This document shows, piece by piece, positions 52,030-64,000 of a DNA stretch of 64,000 bases. This DNA is from Ottelia alismoides. Taxonomy: Eukaryota > Streptophyta > Magnoliopsida > Alismatales > Hydrocharitaceae. The translations under genes and the position numbers were made by a program. The notes under the pieces are model-generated. The model saw only the letters and a program-made list of their open reading frames with translations, was not told where the DNA came from and did not search any database. Position 1 is the stretch's first letter. Each line of letters starts with the position of its first letter. The stretch is taken from contig JAZKJV010010129.1 in the NCBI GenBank assembly GCA_037367405.1, forward strand, positions 124,001 through 188,000, read 5' to 3'.

Positions 52030-53550
52030 GTTCCCCTTATAAACACACATGAGTGAATATGCGCTAGAGATGATTGTCAGTAGGAGCATTTGTCATTTCG
52101 TCATCTTCCTCAAGATCGGAAGCCTCATGAATTTCTTTTGGAACTGGATTTGATGGATGATGCAAAGGATTATGCTCTTCATTAGCTGGCTTATATTCAC
52201 TCTGAGAAAAATCCTTTAAATCTTTTTTGAATGTCTTCAATAGAGGATCATATATCACGTTGCCATAATCATCGTTTCCATATCCCACAATGATGTTTGA
52301 GCATGTGTAAGTACTCAAAAGAAACATCATTTACATACTGGACTACATTAGAGATATTTCCATCCAGAGCACTACACTTAGATATTTAGATCACATGAGA
52401 TGCAATGTTCGAGGCTTCTATCGGAAAGAAATTGTATAAAGTAGATATTGACGTTCCACATGAGAGTCCACCCTACTTAATCGATGATTCTTCCTTGGAG
52501 TCTTCTAGCGTCTAATTCATGAATTTTGCAATATATTAAAAGATCCTTAAATACTCTCCATTATTATCGCTAGGTATATATTTCAACTTCTTTCCTGTCT
52601 ACATCTCTTCGAATATATGAAAGTCCCTGAACACGTCTCGGATTCAAACTTTCTACTTCAAGTTATATACACAACAAAATTTACCGCCAAAATAATTAAC
52701 TTTAATAGACCTACGTAAACATGTATGAACCAACTTTAGTAGTTGTACCTTCCTAGATGGTTACTTTTAAACACTCTCAAATACTTTTTAAGCAAGCAAT
52801 GAGTACATCATTTTATCATTTCCCTACTTACTCAAATGGTTGAGCCTTCCATACCAATTTGAATTGAGTGTTCATCAAGGGTTGCATTCACTACATCTTT
52901 GGAAACAAATTCTTGCATAACATAGAGGCTATTGCTACACTTCTTCTCTTGAATTACTAGAGTACTACCCTTAGCAAGATTCCACCGTCCACCAACAAAT
53001 ATGTTACTATAGCCTTCGTCATCAAGTTTTTCAGTTGAGATTAAGTTCAACAAGTCAGAAGCTTGATTTACATATTTCAGTTTCAAAAGAGCTCCAGTAG
53101 TACTGTGTAAAATAATGTTAACCCTATCTTTAACACTAGTCAAGTAATTATTATCATTCTAAGAATACAAAAACTTAGAAGTATATGATGCATATAATTT
53201 TCGGTAGGAGGTCACATGGAGATTTAAATAACTACCAACTTGTCAACACATGAAATCTCTTGCTACATTCACCATATTCACATTATATACAATAGGCATA
53301 TCATTCTCAATAGGGAAAACATCACCATTATCATCCTTACCATTCTTTTTTTATATACTCCACTTTTCTCTCTTTTGAGCTGGAAGAAATATTTCTTAAT
53401 TTGCCCTTTCTTCATGCAATGACAACATTACATATCTTTTTCAATTTGTTTCCTCTTTTGACTTTTCCATTTCCTTATATGTATGTATGTATGTATGTAT
53501 ATGTGCGTACTACTTTCTTTGATTAAAACATTCGAATGAGAAGAAGAATC
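52030..53550 (-). pseudogene. Copia H (antisense) gag-pol remnant
   Basis: Antisense frames give a degenerate zinc knuckle (CHCMKKGQIKKYFF, about 53380-53420, with the later His and Cys lost). Next is the protease/pre-integrase stretch (52832-53143: NLISTEKLDDEGYSNIFVGG, WNLAKGSTLVIQEKKC), then an integrase-end-like piece (52064-52330: SNIIVGYGNDDYGNVIYDPL). Much of integrase is missing. An (ATGT)n microsatellite lies at about 53479-53500. Confidence 0.6.
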
Positions 53551-56046
53551 TGAAGGGGAGGGATTACACCTCGCCCATCACAAAAGCATGGAGATCGTAT
53601 CGCATACGATCTAGGCCAACTACTCATACTAGTCGCTGTGGCAACAAAAATAAAAAAATTTTCGATGAAATAACATGACATGAGAACAATTCCCAAGTCA
53701 TTCCATCAATATTACACGAGTAATAGGATTACCTCTTGAAACATGATCATGATCCACGAATCTCTAAGAGAAGAGATCTCCTGTCTCAAAACCGATCTGA
53801 CGTAGAGAGCACTTGTGGGCACGTGGATGAGAGGTGTGCTTCCCACAATCCAAAGTGACGATCTGAGCATGAATCTTCTGATTTCATCTCACTAAATCCG
53901 TCTTCTTCTTCACGTGCATGAGGCACCAAAGAAGACGAAGAACCATGAGCAATCAGTTCGGCAACATGACAACAATGTGATGACAATCGCTCTCTCAGCA
54001 ACACCTTGGTGTATGGCCACAAGGAGTTGAGAGAGAGAGAGGATGTGTAGAGAGGGAGAGAGATGTTGCAACAATTGCTTCAACTTAATTGTGTAAAAAG
54101 AAGACTAATGTTAGTCATTCTTTTATATAAAATTGGATGGCTAAGATGCAGTCCTAATTATTAATCAATGGTTGCGATTAAAAGTTTTTATTTTTGCTCC
54201 AAGTAAAATGGTTATTAGAATTAATAAATAATTATTAATTCACTGCTATAAAATTTAATATCAAAATAATCCCATTCTCATTAATAGAGAGAAAAGAAGA
54301 GAGCCATCTTTCAAGAATGAGGAAATGAGATAACTTCCTTCCTCATTTGGAGGGTGGACGTCCACCTTGAGAATTAGAGAGATATTCTCTCTCTCCAATC
54401 TCTTTTAATTTAATCTCGTACATTAAATCTTTATTCATAGAATTATTTATCAAAAAAATGTCACAAAATAATGTGCAAATTATTTTTGACAAAATAATGT
54501 GCAAATTATGAATCATATTCATCCATCCAATATTAAATGTAAAGCATATTTATATTTAATTAATGTGAATCAAATTCACATTAACTTATAAAATGTGAAT
54601 CCCATCCACAATTAAGTCTCTCTATGATATTGCAGATCACATCCACAATATCCATGATTATTGTGGATAATGCTCTCCACATTAATCTTATCTATGATAA
54701 TTAAATACATTTTAATTATCTTAGATGACTCTCTACACATGTTCAAATGATGTGAATGATATCTACATTATTAATGATAATTAAATCTAATTTAATCATC
54801 AATTTTTCAATGCTCAAATATCGTCTATAATAAAACTATTCTTGAACTCTTTCAAGAACATTGTGCCTTCTCCACAGATACTTAGAGATAAGGACATAAC
54901 GACTGTATATTCTGTGCATAGTGACTTGGATACTGAGATCTCATCTCATATCTATATCTAGAAGACCTCTCAGAGATGTCCGATCCAGTCAGACGATTAT
55001 CTAATCTTCTCATTGCATCTGAATCATATTAAGATTAATGTCCAACATTTGGACCAGGATTGCATACCTAGTCTACTGAGTGGAGTCGTTACACTAGTCT
55101 ACTAAGCGAAGTCACTAAAATCCAAACCTGTTTCATCACTACCTCAACATGAAAGTGTCATGGTTATACAATCAATTAAGATCACATCACCCTCGAGTAT
55201 TCCTACACCTACCCCTGCACATTGGAAGACTATGATTAAACTCGGAGTTCCGATCTTTATTTGAATTGTCTCCTCCAAGGTTTTATCGTTAAGCTTCTTA
55301 TTCCATCATTGGGAGTTGGTATCGATCATATGCTTTCTAAAAGCATATACCATACCCTCAAATCCTATATTGTTTTCAAAATAAGACGTCAAATATTGGA
55401 ATTTGCTTTATCCCAATGTCTCATAAGTGAGCTCATGTCTTTTGATTCAGTGGTGAACCTATATTATCCCTTTGAGAGATCATATTACTCATATAACCTT
55501 ATTTGCATACCATCTTGCCAATGTATAGACCTTGGTTAGGTCATCAACCTAATGGTTTGTCCAATGTACATACTAGACACATAGTAATATATCTGTCTCT
55601 GGTCAGAGGATGTGTGCCTATACGTGACAATATACGACTTAGGTCTTAGTTATCTCGATCTCCCAAAGTCAACCCTTTGACTTAGCTCATCCAACACCTC
55701 AGAATCTCTATTTCTATGTAGAGGACCAACATCAAGAGGTCAATCCAATGTCAGTCTTTGGAGTAAAGATTGTCATTTACTTCTCATGATGGAATTCCCT
55801 TCTTGAAAATTACTTATGGTGTGGTTGAGTCTTCAATCCAACTCTAGATATTCAACCATGCACCAGCTTCCATGATCCAACCTTTAGATCTACAACTCTA
55901 TGATATCAAGATGATCATGATACATAACCCTAATTATACTACGAGACCTGTTATGCAAATATGTTATTCTTTATTTCATATATTAAGGAATAATATGCAA
56001 TAATTATTATTGCATAATGGCTTACCGTGGGCTCACATGTCCAACA
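53551..56046 (-). mobile_element. Antisense LTR of the large Copia family inside Copia H
   Basis: Runs TGAAGGGGAG...ACATGTCCAACA, the reverse complement of the 1417-3822 LTR with clear divergence. The flanking pentamers GAATC and ACATC agree at only 3 of 5 positions, so the target duplication is not convincing. No internal domain adjoins, so it is most likely a solo LTR. The antisense ORF 53786-54022 and the + ORF 55261-55539 are LTR sequence. Confidence 0.75.
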
Positions 56047-56200
56047 ACATCGTGATATTTTCTCCTCATCTCTTTGTTTATAAAATTAATCTCAACGAAC
56101 TCAGAGGAAACAACAAAATAATGTGTGGAGTTAATGAGAGAATTTTGAAATGCCTACCAACTGTCTAAAAGAGTAGCAAGTATAAGCTGGTCGATAAATC
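56047..56200 (-). pseudogene. Copia H (antisense) gag fragment, upstream piece
   Basis: Right of the LTR, antisense sequence near 56047-56110 (EEKIS-like, following LTR removal) could be gag upstream of the zinc knuckle. The evidence is thin and rests on position and reading direction. Confidence 0.3.
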
Positions 56201-56439
56201 CAAGATTTATCTACTTTATTTATCTATTTATCTCTTCTGCTTAAGAAAACCCATAAAATTCACTAACTATTAATACTAATTAATTTATACCATGTTGTAA
56301 ATAAATAATCCTAATTATTGTATATTAATAACTCTATTATTGTGCTTGTATTTCGTATATTTATTATTTATTAAAAATCAAATAAAATTTAGATTAATAT
56401 TGAATATAATTAATTTGACATTAGGTATAAAATAAAAAA

Positions 56440-57480
56440 CCAAAAATAATAAAAACAATTAAAATAAGTTGTAGATGACATTTTTTTATGCTCAGATGAC
56501 ATTTTTTCTCTTTGATTTTTACATGAAAGTTGTAGATCTCATCAAGATGTACAACATGTTCATGTTGAATTTTTTTCTAAATTAACCTCTAACTATTTTA
56601 TTCTTATATATCTTCATTTTATCTATTCCTTTTAAATTTGATTGGGCCACGTGGCACTTCTTTTCTTTTCCACGTGCCCAACTCTTTATTTATTCCTGCT
56701 TAATATTTTCAACCGTTGGATAAGCTATGATCACCCAATCTAAGCCATCCATTCGTGCTTAATTCACAGGTATTTTCCCATGATCACGAGCCGCATCACC
56801 ATCCACTCATGCCCAATTGGTGACTGTCTGATCTTGATCAGACGGTCAATTCTTCATCATCAACCTCCCCTCCATCTTCTCCATTTTCCCCCTCAATCGC
56901 CCTCCTGACCATCTTCTACCTTTATCTTCTTCTCCTAACCACTCTTAACTGCACTAACTCCATTAAACAACTTAACCCTAACTCCTCCATAAATTGGTGG
57001 TGGTTGAAACAATCACCTGGAAGCATAACCTCTGTCAGCCTCTCCTCCACAAAACTCCAATCTCCGCTTTTGTCAACCGGCATTCTCTCTTCAAGCGAGG
57101 ATTTTCTGAGCCCCCACAACCTCTAAGTGATAGTCAGAGATTCCATTTGTGAGTTAAGAAGGAATAATCCTCCAGCGAGATCCTTGGCAAGTAAGCCAAG
57201 TTGTAGACCCTCGTTGGTGCCGCTGAAGCTTCGACTCCTTGCCAAACTTGTCAAGCGAAAACTAATGAAGCTATCTAAGCTTTGAGCACATGCATCCCTT
57301 CATCGTTCGAGGAATTACTCCATCTTCAGGTTACCTTCTCTCCATTTCTTTGTGATTTGTTTCTTTTCCTATGAGTTCCTTCCTCTCTATTCGTAATTCA
57401 TGAGGAGTCTTTGTGCATCTATTAAAATTTTCTTATGATAATTAAAGAAGTTTCATTAATCAAGACAATATCAAGGAATT
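56440..57480 (+). repeat. Probable Gypsy-LTR-like repeat
   Basis: Contains ATGAAAGTTGTAGATCTCAT (56523), GGCCACGTGGCACTTC and CCACGTGCC (56643-56680), AACCGTTGGATAAGC and a TGATCTTGATCAGACGGTCA block (56828). These phrases are typical of plant Gypsy LTRs. A related antisense segment lies at 3900-4850. Only one copy of the ends is visible, so limits are arbitrary. A + frame over 56822-57126 is open without an ATG. Confidence 0.35.
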
Positions 57481-57719
57481 AAAGATTTTTCAATCAATCT
57501 CGAATTTGGTGATTGAAATCAAATATTTGAATATTGTCAATCTCTCTCCATATTAAGATAAGTTCCTATGTGGAAAGGAAACTAACCAATAAAAGCACCA
57601 GAGTTTGTCATACCTTAATGTTGGAGTTGACATATAGAAGAGAAATTATTCAAGGTGATTGTTGAAAGAATTGACTCAAAAGTATGGTTTACCAAATACA
57701 TACACATGTTTCTATAAAT

Positions 57720-58121
57720 AAAGAACTGCCGGGTAAACACTAATTATTCAACATTCATTGTCATATCATCCATAGTTAAATATATAATAACAAATAGTAT
57801 TATGTACTTATATTCGTTGTTATAATTCTAATAAGGAATCATAACCAACGGTTATGTGTCAACGTTTTCTTGTTATTGTTGGTAAATTTAGTAAAGATTG
57901 TACACATTTTAACAAATAAGGTAACCGATAAATCATTGTTATATGAACTTTTATCAACAAATATGACATCCGCTGCTAAGTACAAGAACAAGAGCTAATT
58001 TTACACTGAATAATATTTGTTATTATACATTTAATATCAAAAGATATGGCAACACATATTCAAATATCGAAAGATATTTATGATTAATCGTTCGTTATCA
58101 TAGGTCAAATTTCTTGCAGTG
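57720..58121. mobile_element. CACTA (En/Spm-like) terminal fragment
   Basis: The segment ends TTTCTTGCAGTG, the reverse complement of CACTGCAAGAAA, a CACTA-type terminal inverted repeat. Upstream are subterminal repeats such as AACCAACGGTTATGTGTCAA and related motifs. The other terminus was not found, so the left limit is arbitrary. Confidence 0.45.
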
Positions 58122-60284
58122 AAAATATCCTCCCCTATGGGGAAAAGATATCAAGCAAATCTTGGAACAACATAATTGGCCTACAGAAAGTGTCTTGGTA
58201 GAGGGTTGAAGACCATGCCGGTTTGGTTGGGGCTTGAGACCTAATCCATCAGACTTAGATTAGAGCATGCTCTTTATACATCTTGGATTAAGCTTGATGG
58301 TATATTGATGATATTTTTTTATTTATTTTGATTTTTCATTTGCTAAGATCACTCACTAGTGAGAAGGGATTTTTACACCCATACTTCGGCGATCTTTCAT
58401 ATTGAGTGATTCCTTGAGACTTTTGTAGTTGCACTAACCTCTGCAATCATACTTCCTTTATCACTTCACTTCTTTTCCAAATTGCTAAATATAATAGTAA
58501 GGATTCAAAACTACTGATAAACCCCATGGTACCTTTTGAAAAACAAACTCTTTTTTTTGCAATTTCCCTTCTTTCCTCTTCGAACCGGATATAGCTGCAA
58601 ACCACCCTCGACTCCGACTCTTTAGACCAATAACTATAAGCTCTCCTTCCTATGACTGTGGTTGCTAATTGAACTGAACTTGTTTGTATTTGATTAGAGC
58701 TTGTATGATAATAGTTTGAAATGTTACTTATAAATGAATTGAAAATGAAATTTAAATTTAAAATTTAATTCGATAGCTTAATGAATAAAAAATAGTATAT
58801 ATTGTACTCAGAATTTATTCTAAAGATTTCGATTTCGAATTAAAATTTTAAAAAACTTTCCAATATAGATTAGTTCGATTTATTTTGAGTTTCAGATATT
58901 CAAATTCAATTTATTTTATTTCAAATTTGGAATGCTTGATTAATGCTTAAAGTATATATAAATGATTTTATATAAAAAATAATTTAAATTTAATGGATTT
59001 TTTCAAATGCTATTATTTGGATATCAATAACTAGGATAAGTAAAATAGAAAATTAAAGATCAAGGAAAACACTCAATAAATTATATATAGTAAGTAAAAA
59101 CATGAAGAGAATTTTCTCTCACTTTAAAAATGCAATATCTAAACTAAGTAAATTACTTGTCCATCTAAGAACTAGATGCTTGAATCACATACATATTTTT
59201 GATATACAAGGAACAACCAATATGGCACGTGGGAAGACTTTGGAGACTTCCTCACGATGATCATTGCCATCTTGATAAAGATAGCCACCATCATGGACTG
59301 TTGTGTGAATATAACCGCTACAATGAGAAGGTGGAGCAAGGATATATTGATACCAATGATGTGCATGGGACGAGCATCTGATCCGTTCGAATGCGACCCA
59401 CCCCCAACACATTATTATCGGGTTAAGGGTTGATCAAATCCATTCCAATGAGTATCCGATTTGAATTAGTACTCGAGTTATTTGAATGGGCCATGGGTAC
59501 TAGTAGGTACCCATGATACCTATTATCTTTATCCCTTTCAATGAAATGGATCGAGGGTGTATACATACTATATGATAATAAAATTTAACTATATTATGAA
59601 TCAAGATGCATAGATCCTAAAACATGGTTCTCAAATCGAATGATGTGAAACTAGATGTAAAAAGAGTATTATGGTTGTTGGGGAACATGTGTGTTTCCAT
59701 TTCCATTCCCAACATATTTAATTAGTTAAATTTCATGTATAGTATATGATCTCCGCAAGTATTTGTATATGTATTTTAGTGTATTCCATTAGTATCGCAT
59801 GATTCACGTGCGTACAAATTGGGAGTATTGTATACTTACTATCATGTGTTTGTAAATGATCATACATGGATACAAGCATAGCTATTACCATATCCTCATC
59901 CGTTTTTAAATTTGAATACGGACATGTGTGTATAAATATTGATAGATACGAAAACTATGTTCTCATATCCTTCAAAAATAGATACAAACACCAAATGAAT
60001 ACAAACCATATATGGATAACATAAAAAATAATCGAAAGATAAGCTTAAGTATACTCAAATGATATTGGTATACTAAATCTATACAATAATTATTATATCA
60101 AATATGGCAAAAGAATGTATAAAGATATAGATAAAAAATAAGTCTACAATTATTTTATATATGAAAATGGATGTGTGAATATGGATATTTATTGATATCC
60201 CCATTTATATCTATTTTGATATATATATATCAAAAATATGTGTAAGACATATATAACGATGGATCTAATATCTAGAAATATATT
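58122..60284. other. AT-rich DNA with palindrome-rich old elements, no gene
   Basis: No gene seen. CATGGGTACTAGTAGGTACC followed by CATG near 59490 is a near-perfect palindrome. The 59380-59570 stretch resembles the GGGTACCC-repeat ends of plant DNA elements. Around 59870-60240 degenerate ATACGGATAT-like motifs recur. Confidence 0.4.
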
Positions 60285-61508
60285 TGAAGGATATGGAATA
60301 ATCCTCAAGCGCACCACTGAAGCGTGTGGATCGTATCGTATATGATCGAGAACGACTAGTAACACTAGTTATTCTATGCAGCGGAATCTAAAATTTTCAT
60401 GCAATGAAACCACATGATCCAAGAATGATTCTTGGATCGTTTCATCTAAACCACATCAAGGATAAAGGAATACCTCTTGTAGTGTGGTTGCGATCGAGTC
60501 TCTACGAGAAGAGACCTCCTGTCTCAAGTCCAAGCTTTGGAGAAGATGCTTGCGAGCGCGGGGATGAGCCGCGTGATCCTCGCAATCCAAGATGTTGATC
60601 CAAGCGTGGTAACTACTGATCTTATCGCAGATATCAAACATCTCCTTCATGAGCAAGGCACACCAAAGAAGATGGAGAATCGAGAGTCGTCGAAGCGGAG
60701 GCACAACGACGAAGACTCCTTCTCTAGGGCTTGGTGGACGGCAACCAATGGAGAGAGGGAGAGAGAGCGTGTGAATGAATAGAGAGAGGAGAGAGCTTTG
60801 GTTGAGATTCTTATTATTAACCCTAGAGAGCATGGGGTGCCTCTCTTTATATAGGGTTTTGGGAGTCCATGAATCACAATCCATGATACACAAAATCAAT
60901 GGATGAGATTGATTTGTGCTTCGTTCAATGGCCAAGATGTTGTTGGTAAAAACACAACAACAATTAATTTAATTTAGATTAAATATATTTGATAAATCAA
61001 AATATAATTCAATCCTAAATTAAATCAAGCAAACATGGAGATTCTTGCATGGAGATTACATCACTCCATGATGATTGGTGGGACGGCTACCAATTTCCTT
61101 ATAGGAGATGGTGGTCGTCCACCATATCTCATGGTAGATGCAATCTCATGCAATCTCACGGGATTGCATCAATCCTTGAAAATCTCTAAGATTTTTACAA
61201 CAAATTTTGTTGTAAATTATTCTACAAAAACAATTCATAATTATTTTATGAATTTTGCGATCTTGCCATTGAAAATTTGTGAATCACATGCACAACCAAA
61301 ATAAAATGTGATTTATATTTTCAATTAATTATCCAATGTGAATCCAATTCAGATCAATAATTAATCAACAAATATAAATCATAATAAGCTCTCTCTAATA
61401 TATTATAAATCACATTTATAACATATTATGAATAATTAGATATTTCTATCCACATTATTCTTATCCATAATAATTAAATCACATTTAATTATATTGGATA
61501 ATCATTCA
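60285..61508 (-). repeat. Truncated antisense large Copia LTR
   Basis: Starts TGAAGGATATGG as in the solo LTR at 5639 and parallels it to about ATTATATTGGATAATC (near 61500). It covers the 3' half of the LTR only, including the CT-rich leader and TATA region (antisense, around 60845). The 5' half is missing, so this is a truncated copy. Confidence 0.75.
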
Positions 61509-63079
61509 CATGTATCTCACTAAATTACAAAAAACAATCCTCAATGTGTATTGTCTTGTTGTGATTTAAGGTTAGAAAGATAAAACAAACAATTAAATTT
61601 TAATAGTCAAGGACTATATTAAGATAAATATGAAAGATTGGGTACTAAGTTTTTATCTTTTAGAGTTTAGGTATGGCATTTAATATTTTTATAATATACT
61701 GTAATCTCAAATACATATTGTAAGCTCGGGAGATATAATAGAAACATGATTATGATTGATCAAAGTTGAAATAAAAAGATGTGCATCAAGCATGAGCCTT
61801 CTCAACCTCATCATGTACCTAATTACATTCAAGTAATTTACATGATTAAGTTGTATTATCTTGCATTGGATTGGATTTTATATGACTATATGTCAAAAGA
61901 AGCTAGTACCCCATCCATCACTAATACATTGATTTTAGAACGTAGAAGTTGTTTATTTATATTAATAAAAAAATAATTATATAAGAAAATCGCAACAAAG
62001 CACTAAGTATTAATATTGAATTATAAATAAGTATACTTTGACATCTTCATATGTGTATAATATTTATATCTATTGATTAATTTATATATTCCATCAGACA
62101 ATGGGACACAATATTACAAGCTTCATTTTCTCCTACTCCATTCCATTAAATCAATGGAAATATAAAATCTCTAATTACATTAAAGGCATAAAAAATCACA
62201 TTGTTATATATAACTGAATCAACTGATATCAATTTTTTTATTATCATATGCTAATGTTAATCGATTGCATTTTCCATTCTAGTTCATTTTTTTCATCTCA
62301 GGTCATATTAAGTATTTTTTGTTATTATTATGGAAAAGATCCCTAATCTCACTCTGATCATATTTTCTCTCCATGAAATCAAATCTATCTACATACCATT
62401 GTGATAAGCATTTCACACTTCTAAACTATATTTTGAAATTCAATTCTCGTATAAATAATAAATGATATAAAAAGGCACTAAATAAATGGAAGCATTATAT
62501 ATCATCACATTTCTTCCTCTAAGACAACCTTGATTTGCTTATTTATTTGTGCACCATACATAAATATGCATAATTGGTAGTAAATATTCAGTTTATATTA
62601 TATAAAGTATAAGTCAGATAATTTTCAATTGAACCTGACTATTCTCAATAAAGTAAGTTTTGTTTAAAATGCTAGGTTAGATTTAATGTTATAGTATTTT
62701 AAAAAATATATATAGAATTTTTCAGTATTGTTATCAATCATGCTACTAATAAATATTGTTTATTCAACATCATTTTTAAAGTAATAGAAATTTATCCCGC
62801 ACGAAGTGTGGGTTAATCAGCTACTACAGAAGTTACTTTTGATTCTTCTTGGGATATAATGAGCCCAAATTTGACTGAGTTAGTTGGTCTAGTGATTGCA
62901 TACATATAATTTATATATTACATATATATTTTAATGATATGATTATTATTAAAGTTAGAATCCAATAAAGAATATTTTGATCAATTAATTTCCCAAATCA
63001 ATATCAAGCATATTATAGGACATATATTATACGTATATAATGATAAAAAAAGTGTTATATTATAATTGAAAATTATTAC
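61509..63079. other. AT-rich spacer, no gene seen
   Basis: Very AT-rich. No ORF or repeat that I recognise. Confidence 0.5.
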
Positions 63080-64000
63080 AAATAACAACAACAATAACAA
63101 CAAATCCTTTTCTCCCATTAAGTAGGGTCGGATAAATGAATTCTTTGCCTCCACTGAGATCTATATTAGGTCATTTTCTAATGTAGATCTAAAAAACTAA
63201 GATCCCTGCGTACAGTCTCATTTCAACACTTATTGTGCCTTCCTGGAGCTCTCTTAGCCAACTTAACATTCCAAAGCTCGCATCTCCTCACCGGTGCATC
63301 AACTGACCTCCGTTGCAAATGGCCAAATCACTTTAAGTATCATCGATCGGAGCTACACCAACTTTCCTTTTGATGGCATCATTCCGAATCCGATATTTAT
63401 GTGCGTGTCCACACATCTACCTTATCATTTTCATTTTTACTACTGCTATTCTTTGTGCATGTCTTGGTTCATATGACTACATTCATATCCATAGAGCATA
63501 ACATATCTCACATATGCTTTGTAAAACTTTACTTTTATTTTCAAATGAATTTTCTTATCACATAGAATAGTAGAGGCTCCTCTCCACTTTAGCCAACCAA
63601 CATTTATTCTATTTGTAGCATCTCTATTAATTTCCCCAGCATGTTGCAAAATAAATCCCAAGTATCTACAAGAATCTCTTTTCTAATTGTTATAATTACC
63701 AATCTTCACATCGATTACTTCACCATTGCTTCCGTCAAAAGTGCACTCCATATATTCAATCTTAGCACTACTTATACGAAAAACTTTGGTCTCCAGTGCA
63801 TGTCTCCATACCCCAAGCTTCTCATTTACTCCATTTCTAGTCTCATCGATCAATACAATATAGCCATCGAAGAACATACACCAAGGTATCTCATCCTGAA
63901 TGTGACTTTCGACTCGTCTATAATCAAAGTAAAAAGGAATGGACTCAAAGTTGAACCTTGATGCATACTAATGTTGATGTAAAAATAGTCAGTCTTCCCA
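63080..64000 (-). mobile_element. Antisense RTE LINE, 3' part, runs off the window
   Basis: Starts with (AAC)n-type sequence (63083-63103), the reverse of the RTE (GTT)n tail, then CCCATTAAGTAGGGTCGG. Antisense RT blocks follow: QHAGEINRDATNRINVGWLK (63446-63661) and MFFDGYIVLIDETRNGVNEK (63683-63877). In the latter the catalytic FADD is FDGY-like, so it is inactive. Reading continues to the window edge. Confidence 0.8.

Noticed and set aside
53551..56046. 5-bp target duplication for this LTR
   Set aside because: GAATC and ACATC agree at only three of five positions, so I did not claim it.
56922..57119. Antisense 65-codon ORF starting MWGLRKSSLEERM
   Set aside because: Short, no recognisable family, and within a repeat-like segment. 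No supporting start or neighbour context.

Overview
This window is nuclear DNA from a flowering plant. It is AT-rich and crowded with plant retrotransposons (Copia LTR elements, RTE and L1 LINEs, hAT-, CACTA- and Mutator-like DNA elements). It carries a plastid DNA insert and one intact, intron-containing host gene. That gene is RPN11 (PSMD14 orthologue), the JAMM/MPN+ deubiquitinase of the 26S proteasome lid. It lies on the + strand from 23209 to 51200 in six exons that encode 304 residues. Nothing in the window is prokaryotic.

Left flank (1-23208). The window opens in the 3' part of a large-LTR Copia element (1-3822). A full-length RTE-type LINE follows (4872-10774, perfect 17-bp target duplication). 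Its endonuclease region is split by an antisense solo LTR of the same large-LTR family (5639-8255, TSD GATTT). A second, antisense RTE (11522-19560) is split by about 5 kb that ends in another copy of that LTR. Then come AT-rich DNA, a four-copy minisatellite (20525-20945), a decayed antisense coding remnant (22100-22780) and the RPN11 promoter.

RPN11 (23209-51200). Coding exons total 915 nt including the stop codon, so about 97% of the 28-kb span is intron. Intron 1 (5.3 kb) holds a TIR element with a 10-bp TSD, into which a very young non-autonomous LTR element with a long proline-rich ORF has inserted. Intron 2 (19.8 kb) is a nest. Antisense Copia A is split by sense Copia B, which is itself split by non-autonomous LTR element C. 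Antisense Copia D is inserted in A and carries hAT-like elements. A hAT-like TIR unit then encloses Copia G, and an L1 fragment follows. Intron 3 contains a nuclear copy of plastid rpl2. Intron 4 is only 94 bp and is GC-AG rather than GT-AG. The exon for the JAMM zinc-binding core (82 nt) sits between introns 2 and 3. All exon junctions keep the frame and all JAMM residues are present, so the gene looks functional.

Right flank (51201-64000). This holds a decayed antisense Copia (52030-56200) with another large LTR inside (53551-56046), a probable Gypsy-LTR-like repeat, a CACTA terminus (to 58121), a truncated large LTR (60285-61508), and the 3' part of a third, antisense RTE that runs off the window.

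One housekeeping gene is the only evident cellular gene. Everything else is layered mobile DNA, and target duplications give its order of arrival. The large-LTR family is found only outside RPN11 here, while small-LTR Copia and hAT-like elements fill the introns.
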